Below, piece by piece: positions 9,055 to 17,331 of a DNA stretch of 64,000 nucleotides. The notes under the pieces were generated by a model, which had not been told where the DNA came from, did not search any database, and was given only the letters and a program-made list of their open reading frames with translations. The first letter of the stretch is position 1. Every line of letters starts with the position of its first letter. Source of the DNA: Roseiarcus sp963787135 (GTDB lineage Bacteria; Pseudomonadota; Alphaproteobacteria; Rhizobiales; Beijerinckiaceae); the NCBI GenBank assembly GCA_963787135.1, contig CAWBBW010000010.1, positions 62,001 through 126,000 of the forward strand, written 5' to 3'. A program made the position numbers and the translations under genes.

Positions 9055-9492
9055 TCAGGGGCAGGTGTCCCAGAAGCCCTGCTGCTGGGACGCGTCGGTA
9101 TAATACCAGCAGAGGCCCGGCTGGGGCGGCGGGGGCGCCCAGGCGACCGCCGTGCCGGCGGCAATGAAGCCGATGGCCGCGCCGGCGGCGATCGCCCCGC
9201 CAGGGGCCCAGCGATAGGGCCGTCCGACCCATGCGCCGCGATAAACCCCGCCATGATAGCCGCCGACGCCACCGACGCGAACGTTCCGGTTGACATTGAC
9301 GTTGCGGTTAACGTTCCGGTTGACGTTCATGTTGCGGTTGACGTTGTGGTTCATGTTCATGTTCCGGTTCATGTTGTGACCGCCGCGGTGACCGCCGCCG
9401 CCGTGGCGCACCACCGCCGCGCCCGGCTCGGTGAGCGCCAAGAGGCAGGCTGCGGCCATCGCCGTTGCGGCCATGAATTTCGAAACCTTCAT
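9055..9492 (-). CDS. Secreted small protein with Asn tetrad repeats
   Basis: A 145-aa protein of unknown function. It has a signal peptide (1-26), a Gly/His stretch, then residues 40-72 made of N-x-N-R/H units (NMNRNMNMNHNVNRNMNVNR and on), a glycine-rich hydrophobic segment (GGAIAAGAAIGFIAAGTAVAW) and a Cys-containing tail ending GFWDTCP. The ATG at 9492 follows AGGAAGGA. It lies 94 bp downstream of the arylsulfatase gene on the same strand and could be the last gene of that unit. Export or outer-surface location is inferred from the signal peptide. Confidence 0.7.
   Translation of the reverse strand: MKVSKFMAATAMAAACLLALTEPGAAVVRHGGGGHRGGHNMNRNMNMNHNVNRNMNVNRNVNRNVNVNRNVRVGGVGGYHGGVYRGAWVGRPYRWAPGGAIAAGAAIGFIAAGTAVAWAPPPPQPGLCWYYTDASQQQGFWDTCP
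9277..9375 (-). repeat. In-frame short tandem repeat coding for N-x-N-R/H tetrads
   Basis: The DNA is built from degenerate 6-12 bp units (variants of GTTGACGTTCCG on the plus strand) and encodes alternating Asn with Met/Val/Arg/His. Repeat number may vary between strains by slippage. Confidence 0.7.
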
Positions 9493-9586
9493 TGCTGATT
9501 GTCCTTCCTGGTTTGCTTTCGCTTTGCTTTTTGGAAACGAGCGCCTTTGCGGCGTCTTATTGCGGGCTCCCGCGCGGGTGAGCTGC

Positions 9587-12088
9587 TTACTGGTGATCGA
9601 TGTCGGGCACGTCGAGGGCGGCGTTTCCGCCCTCGAGGTGGATTTCAACCTTGTCGATCCTGCCGTTGTACTTGAACGGCATGCGATCCGCGTAGTCTTC
9701 GAGGATGGGCGTGCCACGATCCTCGCCGACGTCGAGGGTTTCGTCGACCGAGTAGATGAACGGCACCGTGTGGCTAATGGTGGTCCTGGCGACTTCGGCG
9801 CCGTCCACTTTAAGCACGTAGGCGCCGCCTTTGCCGAATTCCCCCTTCTTACCGTCGTAGGCGAAGTCGACGCTCACGACATGGTCGCCGGGCGCGAGCC
9901 TGCCCGGGCCGCTGAGACGGATGCCGTCATTGGGTTGCTGCGTGTTCTTGTATGCCCAGACGGGCTTGCCGTCCAAGATCACCAAACCCCAGCCCGCGAA
10001 CCGTCCGCCCTGCGTGATGACCACGCCCTCCGCCCCTTCAGCGGGCACGTTGAGCTTTGCGGTGATCGTGAAGGACGTGTTCTTCACCGTCGGCGCGGTT
10101 CCCTCGGGAATGCGGACCGTCCCTTGGCGATAGGTGAAATGCGTGCGCCCCCGGGTCAGGCTCGGCCGCTGGAAGACCGCCTGGACGGTCGCCATCGGAC
10201 TGAAGTTGAGCGGCAGGGCGTTGTTTCGGCCCGCTTCCGCCCACCAAAGCTCCTCCATCTGCTTGAGCTTTTCGGGCATGGCCTTGGCGAGATCGTTCCC
10301 CTGAGAAAAGTCCTTGGAGAGGTCGTAAAGCTCCCAGTTGAAGCTTTCCGGCGTGATCCCCTTCGGCTCCGGCTCCCAGGCGAAGACGAGCGGCGTGGTC
10401 GAGGCCATCCAGCCATTGTGGTAAATGCCGCGATTGCCGAACATCTCGAAGAGTTGCGTCGCGCGGCGCGTCGGGGCCTTCGCGTCGTCCCACGTGTAGG
10501 CCATGGAGACGCCGTCGATCGGCAATTGTTTTGCGCCGTTGATCATGTCGGGCGCCTGCACGCCGGCGGCCTCGAGAATCGTCGGAAGGATGTCGGTCAC
10601 GTAGTGGAACTGCTCGCGTAAAGTCCCGACGTCCTTGATGCGCTTCGGCCAGCTCATCACCATGGCGTTGCGGGTGCCGCCGAAATGGCTGGCGTAGCGC
10701 TTGGTCCACTGGAACGGCGTATCGAACGCCCACGACCACGGCACCGGCATATGGTTGTAGTGGAGCGGCCCGCCGAGCTCGTCCTTGATCGAGTAGAGGT
10801 AATCGAAGCTCTCTGCGGCGCCGTTGCCGATGACGCAGACTTCGTTCGCCGTGCCCTGCAGCGTGCCTTCGGCGCTGCCGCCATTGTCGCCCTCGATGAA
10901 GATGATAAGCGTGTTGTCGGCAAGGCCCTCCTGTTTGACGGCTTCGATCACGCGCCCGATGTTGTAGTCGTCATAGGCGAGATAGGCGGCGTAGATCTCC
11001 GCCATGCGCGCAAAAAGCTCCTTCTGCCTCGCATCGAGAGACTCCCAGGCGGGCATGTTGGCCGGCCGCGGCGTCAGGATCGTATCCTGGGGGATCACGC
11101 CAAGCTTCTTCTGGCGCGCGAACGTCTCCTCGCGCAGCTTGTCCCAGCCCTGGTCGAACTGGCCCTTGAACTTTGCGATCCAGTCCTTCGGCACGTGGTG
11201 CGGGGCATGGGTCGCGCCCGGGGCGTAATAGGCGAAGAACGGCTTGTTCGGCGCCAGCGCCTGCTGCTGCTCGATCCAATGAATCGCCTGATCGGCGAGA
11301 TCAGCATCCAGATGGTAGTTCGCCTTGGCCTCTCCGGTCAGTTTCTCCTTGGGTTCAATCGGAGTCGTGTTTTCGAACAGGGTCGGGTTCCACTGATTCA
11401 CGTCGCCGCCGAGGAACCCGTAGAAATAATCGAAGCCGAGCCCCGTCGGCCACAAGTCGAAAGGCCCGACGGCGCTGCTCTGCCAGGCCGGAACGTTATG
11501 ATTCTTGCCGAACCAGGCGGTGCTGTAGCCGTTTCCGCGCAGGATTTCCGCGACCGTGCCGGCGCTCTTCGGCATCAGCGAATTGTAGCCCGGATAGCCG
11601 AGGCTGCGTTCCATGATGATGCCGGTGTGCACCGTGTGTTGATCGCGCCCGGTGATCAGGGCCGCGCGCGTCGGCGAGCACAAGGCTGTCGTATTGAACT
11701 CATTGTATTTGAGACCGTTCGCGGCGAGCGCCTCGAAGGTCGGCGTCGGAACAGGGCCGCCGAACGCGCTGGACGCGCCGAAGCCGACATCGTCGGTGAG
11801 GATGAGCAGGATGTTGGGCGCGCCCTCAGGCGCGGAAACAGGCTGCGGAAAGTCCGGCTTGGAATCCTCGGTCGTTCGCCCGATGACGCCTTTGAATGCC
11901 GGGTCCGGGTAGGGCAGCACGGAGACGTTCGGCGGACCGGCCTCCAGGCTCGGCGGGCCGGCCTTGACCTCTGGAGCTTTCACGGCCTGCGCCTGGGCGG
12001 AGGCCGGCTTCAACCCGAGCGACGATCCGCCGATGGCGCCCGCAAGAGCGGTCTTGGCGGTCGAAAGAAACATTTGCCGGCGGTTCAT
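9587..12088 (-). CDS. Arylsulfatase, Tat-exported, with C-terminal lectin-like domain
   Basis: An 833-aa type I sulfatase. The sulfatase core spans about 90-560: metal-binding ILTDDVGFG, the formylglycine signature CSPTRAALITG whose Cys must be oxidised to formylglycine, and a second metal site near IEGDNGGS. Residues about 640-830 look like a beta-sandwich (LamG-like) domain. The N-terminus MNRRQMFLSTAKTALAG fits a twin-arginine signal, consistent with folding and Cys modification before export. Upstream on the same strand are two DUF1254/DUF1214 genes and a divergent Crp/Fnr regulator, suggesting a sulfate-ester or related desulfurisation module. No formylglycine-generating enzyme is in the window; the substrate is unknown. 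Confidence 0.92.
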   Translation of the reverse strand: MNRRQMFLSTAKTALAGAIGGSSLGLKPASAQAQAVKAPEVKAGPPSLEAGPPNVSVLPYPDPAFKGVIGRTTEDSKPDFPQPVSAPEGAPNILLILTDDVGFGASSAFGGPVPTPTFEALAANGLKYNEFNTTALCSPTRAALITGRDQHTVHTGIIMERSLGYPGYNSLMPKSAGTVAEILRGNGYSTAWFGKNHNVPAWQSSAVGPFDLWPTGLGFDYFYGFLGGDVNQWNPTLFENTTPIEPKEKLTGEAKANYHLDADLADQAIHWIEQQQALAPNKPFFAYYAPGATHAPHHVPKDWIAKFKGQFDQGWDKLREETFARQKKLGVIPQDTILTPRPANMPAWESLDARQKELFARMAEIYAAYLAYDDYNIGRVIEAVKQEGLADNTLIIFIEGDNGGSAEGTLQGTANEVCVIGNGAAESFDYLYSIKDELGGPLHYNHMPVPWSWAFDTPFQWTKRYASHFGGTRNAMVMSWPKRIKDVGTLREQFHYVTDILPTILEAAGVQAPDMINGAKQLPIDGVSMAYTWDDAKAPTRRATQLFEMFGNRGIYHNGWMASTTPLVFAWEPEPKGITPESFNWELYDLSKDFSQGNDLAKAMPEKLKQMEELWWAEAGRNNALPLNFSPMATVQAVFQRPSLTRGRTHFTYRQGTVRIPEGTAPTVKNTSFTITAKLNVPAEGAEGVVITQGGRFAGWGLVILDGKPVWAYKNTQQPNDGIRLSGPGRLAPGDHVVSVDFAYDGKKGEFGKGGAYVLKVDGAEVARTTISHTVPFIYSVDETLDVGEDRGTPILEDYADRMPFKYNGRIDKVEIHLEGGNAALDVPDIDHQ

Positions 12089-12172
12089 CGTAGTGCCTTT
12101 CTTGTGATCCTAAACTTGAGCCTTCGCGCTCCGGGCGACCGTCCTCTGGCGGGCCGCCAGCGGCGCTTGGGC

Positions 12173-13606
12173 CTACCTGTCCTGCACGACCTCCGGCAGC
12201 TGATACTCGCCCTTCAGCACCTCGGCGCGCGGCTGATAGAGGCGCAGCACGAGATAGAACGGCCCGGCCGGCGCCGGTAGCCAGTTCTTTGCTGCGTCTC
12301 CGTCCGGGGCTGTGCGGCGCACGGGAATAGTGATCGAGCCGTCCGCGGCGCTGACGAGCCCTTGCGTATCCGTGCCGACCTTGTAGCGGCCAATCGGATT
12401 GTCGACGAGCAGCTTGTCGCCGGCGTTGTAGATCGTCAGCGACCAGAAGGCGTTGACCGGCGGCGGCGAGGCGAATTTGATCGTATAGGCGTTCTCGCCG
12501 GTCAGGACCTTGCCGGCGGAATCCGTGTACCGCAGCGGGTACATCGCTTCCTTCTCGCCCTGGCCGCCGAGATACGGGCCGGAAACGAGCGCGCGAAGTG
12601 GATAGTCGAAGCCGAAGTAATCGAGCCCGGTCGCCCAGGACCAGCCGTTGCGCTGCACGGCCGCGCTCTGAAACGCCGAGATCGCGACCGACGGCCCGTC
12701 CTGAAGCGCGCGCATGAGCCCCTTGCGTCGGGCCGCGTCGAGCTTCGACGGGTCGAACCCGTCCCTGGTCAGGCCGATGCGCGCAAACTGGCCAAACAGC
12801 GCCTCGTCCGCCGGCTTGATCGCGTTGGCCTTCACGGCTGCGCCGAGCTGGGTGAAGAAGCCGAACTCGTCGCCCGCGATATCGGGCAGCGGCGGGAGCG
12901 CTGCGGTTTGCGGTTTTGCGTCGGCCCTGCTGAACGCGCTCAACGGCGTGAGACGGAATTCTTTTTGCAGCGCGAGGACCGGCGCCACCGCCTCGCCCTG
13001 GGTCAACCGCAGCCTCCCCCACAGCCAAATCTTGTCGGTGGCGACGTCAAGCCGGGTGACGCCAGCGGGAAGCTCGCCTTTCCATCCGGGGGGCACAAGC
13101 GCGAAGTTTCCTGCGGCCGTGCCCGTCGTGCGGCGGCCAATGTAATGCTCGAGGTCCTGCCACATGTCGAAGACGTCGACGACATAGTAACGGTCGTGCG
13201 TGTCAGGAACCGAGAGGACATACGGCTCGGTGAGATCGACGATCGCGCTCATATAGAACGTGTCGTTGTTCGACGTCGGCATGTCCTTCGACGCCGCGGT
13301 TGCAAGGTCGCGCGCCCAGCCGATCTCATTCAGCGGAGCGCGATAGCTGGTCGGCGGATTGTTCGCGGGCACGGCTGTATATTGACGCGCTACCCGCTCC
13401 ATCCGGACCAGCGGATAGCCCCACACGTAGGCCTGAATGCCCTGCGCGTAGGCATCGGCTTCGGCGCCCTGCGCGAGGATTTGTGGCACGACCGGGGTCG
13501 TCAACAGCGCGTCGGGGTAGTCATCGGCGGCTGCGGCGCCTGCCCAGAACGCCGCGGCCATGATCGTCGCCGCCAAACGGCCGGGACGTTTGTGGACAGT
13601 AATCAT
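12173..13606 (-). CDS. DUF1254/DUF1214 domain exported protein (copy 1)
   Basis: A 477-aa protein with a signal peptide ending near AGAAAADD (about residue 28), an N-terminal DUF1254 domain (about 50-190: YVWGYPLVRMER, TSNNDTFYMSA, YVVDVFDMWQD) and a C-terminal DUF1214 domain (about 340-460). The biochemical role of this family is not established; members often sit beside sulfatases or in xenobiotic-degradation loci. It starts 13 bp after the stop of the second copy, so the two are translated from one message. The sulfatase gene follows after 84 bp. Confidence 0.85.
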   Translation of the reverse strand: MITVHKRPGRLAATIMAAAFWAGAAAADDYPDALLTTPVVPQILAQGAEADAYAQGIQAYVWGYPLVRMERVARQYTAVPANNPPTSYRAPLNEIGWARDLATAASKDMPTSNNDTFYMSAIVDLTEPYVLSVPDTHDRYYVVDVFDMWQDLEHYIGRRTTGTAAGNFALVPPGWKGELPAGVTRLDVATDKIWLWGRLRLTQGEAVAPVLALQKEFRLTPLSAFSRADAKPQTAALPPLPDIAGDEFGFFTQLGAAVKANAIKPADEALFGQFARIGLTRDGFDPSKLDAARRKGLMRALQDGPSVAISAFQSAAVQRNGWSWATGLDYFGFDYPLRALVSGPYLGGQGEKEAMYPLRYTDSAGKVLTGENAYTIKFASPPPVNAFWSLTIYNAGDKLLVDNPIGRYKVGTDTQGLVSAADGSITIPVRRTAPDGDAAKNWLPAPAGPFYLVLRLYQPRAEVLKGEYQLPEVVQDR

Positions 13607-13619
13607 TGCTACTGACTTT

Positions 13620-15047
13620 CTATCGGCCGACCGCAGTGATCTTCGGCGGCTGCCACGTCTGGTTCACGATGCCGTCGTCCGGAAGATACGTCCGGAGGAT
13701 GAGGAAAAATTGTCCGTCGGGCGCCGGCAGCCAGTTCGCTTCCTTGTCTGCGCCAGGCGAGTCTTTCTGCACGAAGATCGTGAGGCCGCCGTCTGCGTCG
13801 GGCTTCATGCCCGAACGGTCGCCTAGCGAGTAGCGGTCGATCGGGTTGGCGACGAGGTTGTACTTCAAATTGTACATGGTCACGGACCAGAAGGCCTTGA
13901 CCTTCGGTTCGCCGCCTTTGTCGAAATGGATGACGTAGCGGTTCTTGCCGGTCAGCGGCTTGCCGTCGCCATCGACTGAGACGTTCAGATAGGTCGCTTC
14001 GACCGGATCGTTGGCGACAAACCCCGCGAGCATCTGCATATCGCGGAAAACCCAGTCGCGGGTCGGGCTCGGCCGTCCGGTCGCCGGCGGCGGATAGTTC
14101 CAGCCATTGATGACCTTCTGCAGATATCCGTCGGTGAAGGCTTCGGCTATGATCGCCTTTCCGTCGACGGCGGCGCGGGCGAGCCCGCGTTTCGTGCTGG
14201 CGTCCTGCGCTTCGACGTCAAGGCCGGCTCCGATTCCGATGCGCGCAAATTGCTGCAGCATGTCGGCCTCGCGGGCGGGCGGCGGAACTTCGATCATCGC
14301 ACGGTTGATCGTCTTCCAATCGGCGAGCGGATCGGCCTTCGGGTCGAAGGCTTGCCAGATGACCGCATCTTTGGGCGGGGTCACTTCCGCCTTGCCCCAC
14401 TGCGACAGAGGCGTGAGCTTGTACTGGTCCTGGATCTTATGCGCGGCCTCCAGATCGGATGCATCTTTCACATAAGTCCGCCCGAGGATCGTCGCCCATG
14501 GCGTGGAAGACGCTGGCAGTTGCTGGACGCCAGCGGGAAGCGTTCCTTTCCAGTCTGGCCCGACAATGGCGTAACTTCCCGCCTTGGTTCCCGTCGCGCG
14601 CGTCCCGACATAGGCGAAATTGTCGCCCATGAAATCGACGATCTCTATCGTATAGTAGCGGTCCGCGACTTCCGGCACAGTCAGGATGACAGGCTCGTCC
14701 TTGAGGTAAACCCACGCGCGCGAGTAGAGCGTGTCGTTGTTGGGGGCTCCGCCGCTCAGATGGGCCGCGTCCTCGACGTGCCGAATGTGATCGAAACGAT
14801 CCGCCTGCCGATCGAGGGCCTCGGTTCTGAGCCATCGTGCCTCGGGCATGTAGGCCCACGGGAAGGCATAGAGGTAGGCCTGGACGCCAAGGGCGTAGGC
14901 ATTCTGCTCGCGCCAATCAGCGGGCGTCGACGTGTCGGCTTTCGCCATTTGAGCTTCACCTATATTGGCCAATGCGGCCGCGAGCCCGAGAGCAATCAGC
15001 GAGCCCGCAATAGCCTGGCGCCAGGTGAGCGAAGTTCTGTTACGCAT
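13620..15047 (-). CDS. DUF1254/DUF1214 domain exported protein (copy 2)
   Basis: A 475-aa paralogue of the downstream gene, with an N-terminal signal/anchor segment (SLIALGLAAALANIGEAQ), a DUF1254 region (YLYAFPWAYMPE, APNNDTLYSRAW, YYTIEIVDFMGDNF) and a DUF1214 region ending in LILRTYLPDD. It is the first gene of the leftward unit copy 2 - copy 1 - sulfatase and is divergent from a Crp/Fnr regulator. The paralogues are clearly diverged, so they are probably old duplicates with separate roles. Confidence 0.85.
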   Translation of the reverse strand: MRNRTSLTWRQAIAGSLIALGLAAALANIGEAQMAKADTSTPADWREQNAYALGVQAYLYAFPWAYMPEARWLRTEALDRQADRFDHIRHVEDAAHLSGGAPNNDTLYSRAWVYLKDEPVILTVPEVADRYYTIEIVDFMGDNFAYVGTRATGTKAGSYAIVGPDWKGTLPAGVQQLPASSTPWATILGRTYVKDASDLEAAHKIQDQYKLTPLSQWGKAEVTPPKDAVIWQAFDPKADPLADWKTINRAMIEVPPPAREADMLQQFARIGIGAGLDVEAQDASTKRGLARAAVDGKAIIAEAFTDGYLQKVINGWNYPPPATGRPSPTRDWVFRDMQMLAGFVANDPVEATYLNVSVDGDGKPLTGKNRYVIHFDKGGEPKVKAFWSVTMYNLKYNLVANPIDRYSLGDRSGMKPDADGGLTIFVQKDSPGADKEANWLPAPDGQFFLILRTYLPDDGIVNQTWQPPKITAVGR

Positions 15048-15132
15048 GAGTCACCTTCCCTCCGCTCTCGAGGCAATCCGGCGATCTCCGCCGCCGATGG
15101 TCGGCCCCTAGCCTGAATTGGAAAGCGGGATT

Positions 15133-15146
15133 GACCGCCGACGATC
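15133..15146. promoter_or_regulatory. Candidate operator, copy A (GACCG-N4-CGATC)
   Basis: A 14-bp imperfect dyad in the 204-bp gap between the DUF1254 unit and its divergent Crp/Fnr gene. It sits in a longer block GGATTGACCG (15128-15137) that recurs inverted at 15234-15243. The matching dyad at 15225-15238 makes this a likely binding site of the local regulator. Confidence 0.5.
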
Positions 15147-15224
15147 AGTCGGGAAAGATTCCTGCGGTCGCTGGCGGGTGCGACGTCGTGTCGCGTCGGC
15201 ACTTCGCAATGAATGGCTGATATC

Positions 15225-15238
15225 GACCGCGGACGGTC
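15225..15238. promoter_or_regulatory. Candidate operator, copy B (GACCG-N4-CGGTC)
   Basis: A perfect 5+5 bp dyad with a 4-bp spacer, overlapping the leader of the Crp/Fnr gene (start 15252). The half-site spacing resembles FNR-type boxes but the half-site sequence differs. Its position would fit autoregulation. Confidence 0.5.
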
Positions 15239-15251
15239 AATCCGAGGAACC

Positions 15252-15947
15252 ATGCCTACACTGCCCCAGGCGCATGCGATCGTCTCGCGCGAGGGCTGGC
15301 TGAGCTTCACGCCGCCGCCATTTCGCCAGACCGTGCTCGCCCGCTGCAAGCTCGAGGCGCTCAAGGCGGGAGCGACGATCTATTCGGTCGGCGATCCGCC
15401 GGGCGGCATGTACGGGCTGGTGCGCGGCAGTTTCGCGATCTCCGTCGCGCCCGGCGAACGCGGTCCATATGTTGCGCATTTCGCCAGGCCGGGCACGTGG
15501 TTTGGGGAGGCGGCGGCGTTCACGGAGCAGCCGCGGCGAATCAGCCTCGCGGTCACGCGGGACTCCAAATTCCTGCATTTGCCTCTTCCCGCCATCCGGG
15601 AGATCGTGACGGCCGATCCGGGCGCCTGGCGATTTTTCGGCCTCGCGGCCATCGCTCATAATGACACCGCCATCGGCGCAGCGGACGATCTCCTGATCCG
15701 GGATCACGTGAAGCGCAGCGTCGCCGTGCTGCTGCGCCTCGGCGGCTGCCGCTACAGTACGCCGCAGGGGTCGATGTCGATCGAAATTGACGTCAGCCAG
15801 GAAGACCTCGCCGTCATGACCAATCTGGCGCGCACGACTTCAGGCACGGTGCTCAGAACGCTCGAAGCCGCGGGACAAGTCAAAGTCTCCTACCGGCGCG
15901 TTCGCATTCTGGCGCCGGACGCGCTGAGGGCCATGCTGGAAGGTTGA
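15252..15947 (+). CDS. Crp/Fnr family transcriptional regulator
   Basis: A 231-aa regulator with an N-terminal cyclic-nucleotide-binding-like beta-barrel (about 15-130, GDPPGGMYGLVRGSFAISV, then FARPGTWFGEAAAF) and a C-terminal Crp-type winged helix (about 150-225, VSQEDLAVMTNLARTTSGTV). It has no FNR-type cysteine cluster at the N-terminus, so an oxygen-sensing Fe-S role is not supported. The ATG at 15252 is used (CGAGGAACC just upstream). It is divergent from the DUF1254/sulfatase unit, with two similar dyads between them, and likely controls that unit and itself. The effector is unknown. Confidence 0.88.
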   Translation: MPTLPQAHAIVSREGWLSFTPPPFRQTVLARCKLEALKAGATIYSVGDPPGGMYGLVRGSFAISVAPGERGPYVAHFARPGTWFGEAAAFTEQPRRISLAVTRDSKFLHLPLPAIREIVTADPGAWRFFGLAAIAHNDTAIGAADDLLIRDHVKRSVAVLLRLGGCRYSTPQGSMSIEIDVSQEDLAVMTNLARTTSGTVLRTLEAAGQVKVSYRRVRILAPDALRAMLEG

Positions 15948-16107
15948 CGAAGGGCCGAGACGGCCGCGGGGCTACGAGACCAAACGGGCCTGCTGAAAGT
16001 TGGCGGAAGAGCGCTCCAGCGGTGTCCGCAGACCACGCTGTGTCAGGTTCGTGGGTTCGGCTGGCGGCCCGATAGCGCGGGAGGCGGAACTCGTGGGTGT
16101 TGGGCCT

Positions 16108-16272
16108 CTACTCGCCGTCGAGCAGCCCAACAAAAAAGACCCCAGACGCGACCGCCAAGAGGTCGAACATGTCGCCGACGGCGCTGCTCACAGGCACGAC
16201 CACGCCAAAACCGATGGCGAGCATTGTCAGGCATATCAGGCCGGCGCCCGCAATCAGCGAGGCCCTCATCAT
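16108..16272 (-). CDS. Small hydrophobic membrane protein (54 aa)
   Basis: The 54-aa frame MMRASLIAGAGLICLTMLAI... contains two predicted membrane segments (about 5-25 and 35-50). A GAGG lies 9 nt before the ATG at 16272. It follows two other short minus-strand genes and may form a small stress-related group with them. No family recognised; it could be spurious, but the ribosome-binding site and hydrophobic pattern support it. Confidence 0.5.
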   Translation of the reverse strand: MMRASLIAGAGLICLTMLAIGFGVVVPVSSAVGDMFDLLAVASGVFFVGLLDGE

Positions 16273-16303
16273 TGCTCTCGCCTCTTTCCAATGGGCTTCT
16301 TGG

Positions 16304-16516
16304 TCAGGAGCCGATATGCAGCGAAAACTCGCTCCGCCTGCCGCGGTCGTCGGGTCGAAAGGCAGTCGCTTGCACTTCCCCACCTTGATCGGCGCTCGAC
16401 ATCTTTGCGACGATCAAACTGGAAGGCGCGCCCTTGTCATCGGGATGCCGATGAAATCGGGAGACCAATTTTCTTTTGAGCTGCTTCCAACTCCCTACGA
16501 TTCGATCCGGGTTCAT
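16304..16516 (-). CDS. CsbD-like small stress protein, divergent C-terminus
   Basis: A 70-aa frame starting MNPDRIVGSWKQLKRKLV, which closely resembles the N-terminus of CsbD-family proteins (typically MNWDRIEGNWKQLKGK). CsbD members are about 60-70 aa, abundant general-stress proteins of unknown mechanism. Similarity fades after residue about 20, with only scattered matches later (SLIVAK, ADQGGEVQ), so the gene may be degenerate. A strong AGGAGG lies 6 nt upstream of the ATG at 16516. Confidence 0.5.
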   Translation of the reverse strand: MNPDRIVGSWKQLKRKLVSRFHRHPDDKGAPSSLIVAKMSSADQGGEVQATAFRPDDRGRRSEFSLHIGS

Positions 16517-16701
16517 CAACACCTCCTGCTTCGCGGCTTTAAGCGCGTTGAGAGGATATCGGCTGGTTCAAAGAAGAATTGAAACTCACTCATGCGGCGC
16601 GTCGGGGTCGCGGCGAACGCCCGGCGCGGCTTGACGAAAATCGGCGGCGCAGGAGTGCGCTCAACATTTTGCAATTCCAGCGCCGCCAGTTGAGCGCTGG
16701 C

Positions 16702-16788
16702 TCAGAACCAACGCCCGCGTCCGTAGAAGCCGAACCCGCCGAACAGGAATATCACGACGACGATGATCAATAATGTATTCGTGTCCAT
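16702..16788 (-). CDS. 28-aa single-pass membrane peptide
   Basis: The minus strand from the ATG at 16788 to TGA at 16704-16702 encodes a 28-residue peptide: short polar start MDTNT, one hydrophobic helix (LLIIVVVIFLFGGFGF) and a basic/aromatic tail YGRGRWF. GAGGAGG lies 8 nt before the ATG (16797-16803); a second ATG two codons upstream is too close to it. Such one-helix peptides ending in an Arg/Trp tail are common and usually unannotated in alphaproteobacteria. Role unknown. Confidence 0.65.
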   Translation of the reverse strand: MDTNTLLIIVVVIFLFGGFGFYGRGRWF

Positions 16789-17008
16789 GGCCATAACCTC
16801 CTCAAGAGTGATCGGCGCGACACGGCAGATTTTTCCCGTGTCAGCCTGACTGCGGCGACCATGGTCCAGAAATCGACGCCGCCATAGGCTCGGAAAACAC
16901 CCAGCGTCGGGGGCAGGGGGATGAGTAGATTCCGACCCTTACCCGCCGGCTGAGTTGGGAACTATCTGGAGACGAGCCACGGCGCTGCGCCGATATCAGG
17001 AGGTTTCG

Positions 17009-17263
17009 ATGTTCAGAACAATTATTGGTCTTTCGGCTGCCGCGTTCATGCTCGCCTCATCTCAATTTGCCCTCGCCGACCAGAACGGTTTGGTCACGGG
17101 CGCGGTCGGAGGCGCAGTCGCAGGGGCGGTCGTTGGCGGTCCGGTCGGCGCGGTCGTGGGCGGCGTCGGCGGCGCAGCGATTGGAAACTCTGTGACCAAT
17201 CACAGGCACTACCATCGCGGCTATGCCTATCATCCCTATCATCACCACTATCATCAGTACTGA
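17009..17263 (+). CDS. Glycine-zipper small exported protein with His/Tyr-rich tail
   Basis: An 84-aa protein with a signal peptide (1-22, SQFALA), a glycine-zipper segment (GAVGGAVAGAVVGGPVGAVV and on, about 29-60) that can insert in or associate with membranes, and a His/Tyr-rich tail (HRHYHRGYAYHPYHHHYHQY) that could bind metal. The ATG at 17009 follows CAGGAGG by 6 nt; an upstream in-frame ATG at 16955 lacks a site. Likely envelope protein of unknown role. Confidence 0.75.
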   Translation: MFRTIIGLSAAAFMLASSQFALADQNGLVTGAVGGAVAGAVVGGPVGAVVGGVGGAAIGNSVTNHRHYHRGYAYHPYHHHYHQY

Positions 17264-17331
17264 GAGATCGCCGACAGTCGGCGCGAGCGCGCCTCGAAGT
17301 CCAGGATTGGCACAATCGGATTCGCCTGCGC

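Noticed and set aside
9277..9375. Possible CRISPR-like or noncoding tandem array
   Set aside because: Units are 6-12 bp, degenerate and in frame within a signal-peptide protein; no spacers, no cas genes.
12362..13615. 417-codon open frame on the plus strand
   Set aside because: Antisense shadow of the DUF1254/DUF1214 gene with Arg/His-rich, non-protein-like composition.
17270..17282. Palindrome GCCGACAGTCGGC as a terminator between converging genes
   Set aside because: Only 6-bp arms with a 1-nt centre and no U-run on either strand.
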